A DNA stretch of 64,000 bases from Liolophura sinensis (taxonomy: Eukaryota > Mollusca > Polyplacophora > Chitonida > Chitonidae): positions 2,106,001 through 2,170,000 of the forward strand of contig NC_088307.1 of assembly GCF_032854445.1 (NCBI RefSeq), given 5' to 3'. Below the pieces are notes generated by a model that saw only the letters and a list, made by a program, of their open reading frames with translations, ran no database searches and was not told the DNA's origin. Below, piece by piece: positions 61,546 through 64,000 of this stretch (the first letter of the stretch is position 1; each line of letters starts with the position of its first letter). The translations under genes were made by a program, and so were the position numbers.

Positions 61546-61847
61546 TTTGTAATGTTGCGGTAATGAAGTGAAGAGGGAGACAACTTTGTACGAGAAATCC
61601 ATCATCTGCAAGAAGACGTATTATCTCCCTTGATTTCAGAGCGTAGGTATCACTGGCAAGAGAGTAAGATACCGCATCACGTAGACTCTAACAGGGGGCG
61701 AGAATGTATTTTGCCCCCGAATCCCACCCTCACCTCTTGAAAACTTGATATGGTACCGCATACAGCAGCCTTACGCTTGGGTTTCAACAGGCGGGTGGTT
61801 TTTGAAAATATTCATTCAAAATGTTGTGTCTACTTAAATTTATTTAG

Positions 61848-61960
61848 GGGCCCAGATGGCGGAGTGATTAATTAGACACGGGATCAGTCTCCCCAATGTG
61901 ATCACGCTGGCTGCCGTCGTATAAGTGAAATATCTTACGGCGTACGACAAAACATCGAAA
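61848..61960 (+). mobile_element. SINE family 1, internally deleted, plus orientation
   Basis: GGGGCCCAGATGGCGGAGTG head-like start, TCACGCTGGCTGCCGTCGTA, TAAGTGAAATATCTTACGGC, AAAACATCGAAAC end. Most of the core is missing. Confidence 0.75.
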
Positions 61961-62659
61961 CAATGCAAATGTGGGGGTGGGGTGGCACATATATTCTCCC
62001 GCACACACCCACACGCTTTTTAAACCTAGGCCTATCATATACAAACAATACACCATGTGCAGTGAATATTCAAAGCTTTCTTCACTTTTGAAATTTATCC
62101 GATTTCTTTTGATTGGTTCAAGCAGATTGATGCACTGTTAGTTTACAAATATTTTAACCTCGAGATCATGTAGTCATTGTAAATTGTTTTCTGAAATTTT
62201 GAAATTAACTAAATCATGCCACGTGACTCAGCATTCAAACGGGGTAAAAAGCATCTACGTAGGCCCCTACATCTAGTGCTAAGAAAGGCCATTTATCTGC
62301 TAGCAAAAACTCAATGCAGTATTTGTCCTATTTCATGGTATCTTTGTAGCAGTGTATAGCAAAAAGATAAAAAATATCGAGTGTACCTAGGTTTTGTCCA
62401 TAATGACGGATAGGAATTCAATTTTGACAATTTGGCGCGATGCCCTGGCCAGGCCTCCCCATTCAGACGAAGGCGGTTGGTGCTACCAGCACACAAATAT
62501 TTCAATATTTTTCAAATTATGGGCTTCATACATCTGTTTTTACATACTTTCATTGTTTTTTTTAAAAAAAGCCTTTTGAAGCTGCATCCGGACGACTGGA
62601 CTCGACAGCCCCTTGACCCTGTCCTATATGTTAGCTGGGATAGTAATTCCGCTCACACC

Positions 62660-62730
62660 ATATATACCCGTTGTATACGTGAAATATTCTTGAATATGGC
62701 GTAAAACACCAACCAAATCAAATCAAATTT
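62660..62730 (+). mobile_element. SINE family 1, 3' fragment, plus orientation
   Basis: GTATACGTGAAATATTCTTG, AATATGGCGTAAAACACCAA, CCAAATCAAATCAAAT tail. Confidence 0.8.
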
Positions 62731-63445
62731 GACCAAAAAAATATCTACTCGACGGCAGAAAACTCCAACAGATAACGGGGGAATCCTTCAGTACCCACAT
62801 GAACGCATGCGTCCATTTGGCAATATACGCCCCAACTGAGAAGTACGTGCATGTATGCTTGTATTTTTACGTCGTACTTGACAAATTTGTCCGACTGGTT
62901 ATACTGACCACAGATGGCTTGTTTTGTAGAAAAAGAACAAGAGCAGATCAATGCTCTGGACGCTGTCAAAGATCTCCTGCATGGGGCTGATGAGATTTAA
63001 CCCTGCTATACGATAGTGAAGATTCACAAACTGAATACATCGATTAAATATAACTCTTGGTATTAACTAATAAGTGATTTCATCAATGGAATGAACGAAA
63101 AGACTGTTGTCATCTCAGATATTATTTGGGCCCTTCTCTTTTTGAATGGAGCTGGGACGTCACTACCTTTTGACAATAATTGATCAGTGCTTGCATCAGT
63201 GCTTGAGTTGGTAGAAACAGTCGGTCACATCTTAATCGTTCCAGTATAGAGGCCTCACAGATAATGTATTTAACCAACCGATTTTCGATTCGATCAAGAC
63301 TTTGTTTAGCGTTCAATAACAAAAGAAAACAACCATGTTGTTGGTCACTGTAAATACGCCTTTCTGCGGACCATCCACCATAAGGGGATTGCGAAGAGAC
63401 TACTGGTTTCATTGTGCTGTCGAAATCATCTTTGAGCCAGACTAC

Positions 63446-63703
63446 TCTATTTATTTATTTGATTGTTGTTTTACGCCGTACTCAAGATTATTTCATTTAT
63501 ACGACGGCGGCCAGCATTATGGTGGGAGGAAACCAGGCAGAACCCGGGAGAAACACACGACCATCCGCAGGTAGCTGGAAGACCTCCCCACCTATGGCCG
63601 GAGAGGAATCCAGCACTAGCTGGACTTGAACTCACATCGACCGCATTGGTGAGAGGCTCCTGGGTCATTACGCTGCGCTAGCGCGCTAACTCTTGAGCCA
63701 GCC
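63446..63703 (-). mobile_element. SINE family 1, full-length
   Basis: TATTTATTTATTTGATTGTT tail, TTTTACGCCGTACTCAAGAT, GACGGCGGCCAGCATTATGG, ATTACGCTGCGCTAGCGCGC head. One of the best preserved copies. 63,704-64,000 beyond it holds nothing recognisable. Confidence 0.93.
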
Positions 63704-64000
63704 TAAAGAACGCTATAGACTTGCGCTGTTTCGGTAGCCGTCTAGATCAGATTTTCCGCAGGTTTTAGGAGGTAGGCCTGTAGAACTTTTAATTCCGTTC
63801 AAGTAATTTCCATAAGAATCATCGATTTAGCATGCAATATTATCAGAAAAATCCACCACGATAAAAAATACCTAGAGAGCGCTTATTTGATTGGATAAGC
63901 TGCCTATACGAGCGGACCTGATGCATCACAAAGGCCTACATACAAACAGGATCTTGTCTTGCGAAGTAATTTCAAGTTATTCAGTATGGAATATTTGGCA

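Larger units (their letters stand above)
61546..63445. other. Region upstream of UBR4: 5' UTR/promoter and intergenic DNA
   Basis: Just upstream of the start codon the minus strand stays open to 61,611. No TATA box or obvious initiator was recognised. Two plus-oriented SINE family 1 fragments lie at 61,848-61,960 and 62,660-62,730. A 96-codon minus frame at 63,122-63,412 is unrecognised. The rest is unique DNA. Confidence 0.55.

Noticed and set aside
63122-63412. 96-codon minus frame upstream of UBR4
   Set aside because: Composition is protein-like, but there is no domain I recognise and no neighbouring exon. Could be an exon of an upstream gene; not supportable from this window.

Overview
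The window is animal nuclear DNA. It carries the 5' half of one very large split gene on the minus strand. The gene is the orthologue of UBR4 (E3 ubiquitin ligase / N-recognin, also called p600; purity of essence in Drosophila). I could place 54 coding exons from the initiator Met near 61,545 down to 1,761. Together they encode about 2,300 residues, a little under half of a UBR4 protein of about 5,200 residues; the rest lies beyond base 1. Nearly all junctions have AG acceptors, GT donors and matching phases. The UBR-type zinc finger is encoded by exons 40-42, near residues 1656-1727, almost the same position as in vertebrate UBR4.

Organism: the introns hold many copies of tRNA-derived SINEs with an AAATAAA-type tail and a conserved core, a second tRNA-derived SINE, frequent TACATGTA-like words and abundant minisatellites. 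Together with a well conserved UBR4 this suggests a lophotrochozoan, most likely a mollusc. That is an inference; no species is claimed.

Layout from high to low coordinate (transcription order): 64,000-61,546 is upstream DNA with SINEs and no convincing gene. 61,545-53,301 holds exons 1-9, a conserved N-terminal helical-repeat region. 53,300-49,853 is an intron filled by two abutting minisatellites. 49,852-37,315 holds exons 10-24. 37,314-28,296 holds exons 25-29, separated by three long minisatellites whose units begin in the exon tail. 28,295-19,501 holds exons 30-32 and a 62-bp array of roughly 59 copies broken by a 299-bp MITE-like element. 19,181-11,098 holds exons 33-42, including the UBR box. 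9,956-1,761 holds exons 43-54, a strand-rich, probably beta-propeller-like region. 1-1,163 is another minisatellite.

The most unusual feature is how the tandem repeats sit. About 18 kb of the window is minisatellite. In introns 14, 24, 25 and 27 the repeat unit contains the last 33-60 nt of the upstream exon plus its 5' splice site; in intron 42 it begins at the 5' splice site itself. These introns therefore carry from one to several dozen extra copies of a real splice donor, directly downstream of the real one. In intron 25 the exon-proximal copies keep the donor GT and the distal subfamily has lost it. Exons 12 and 30 are the only ones whose reading frame does not close; both look like small indels (sequencing, allelic or real).
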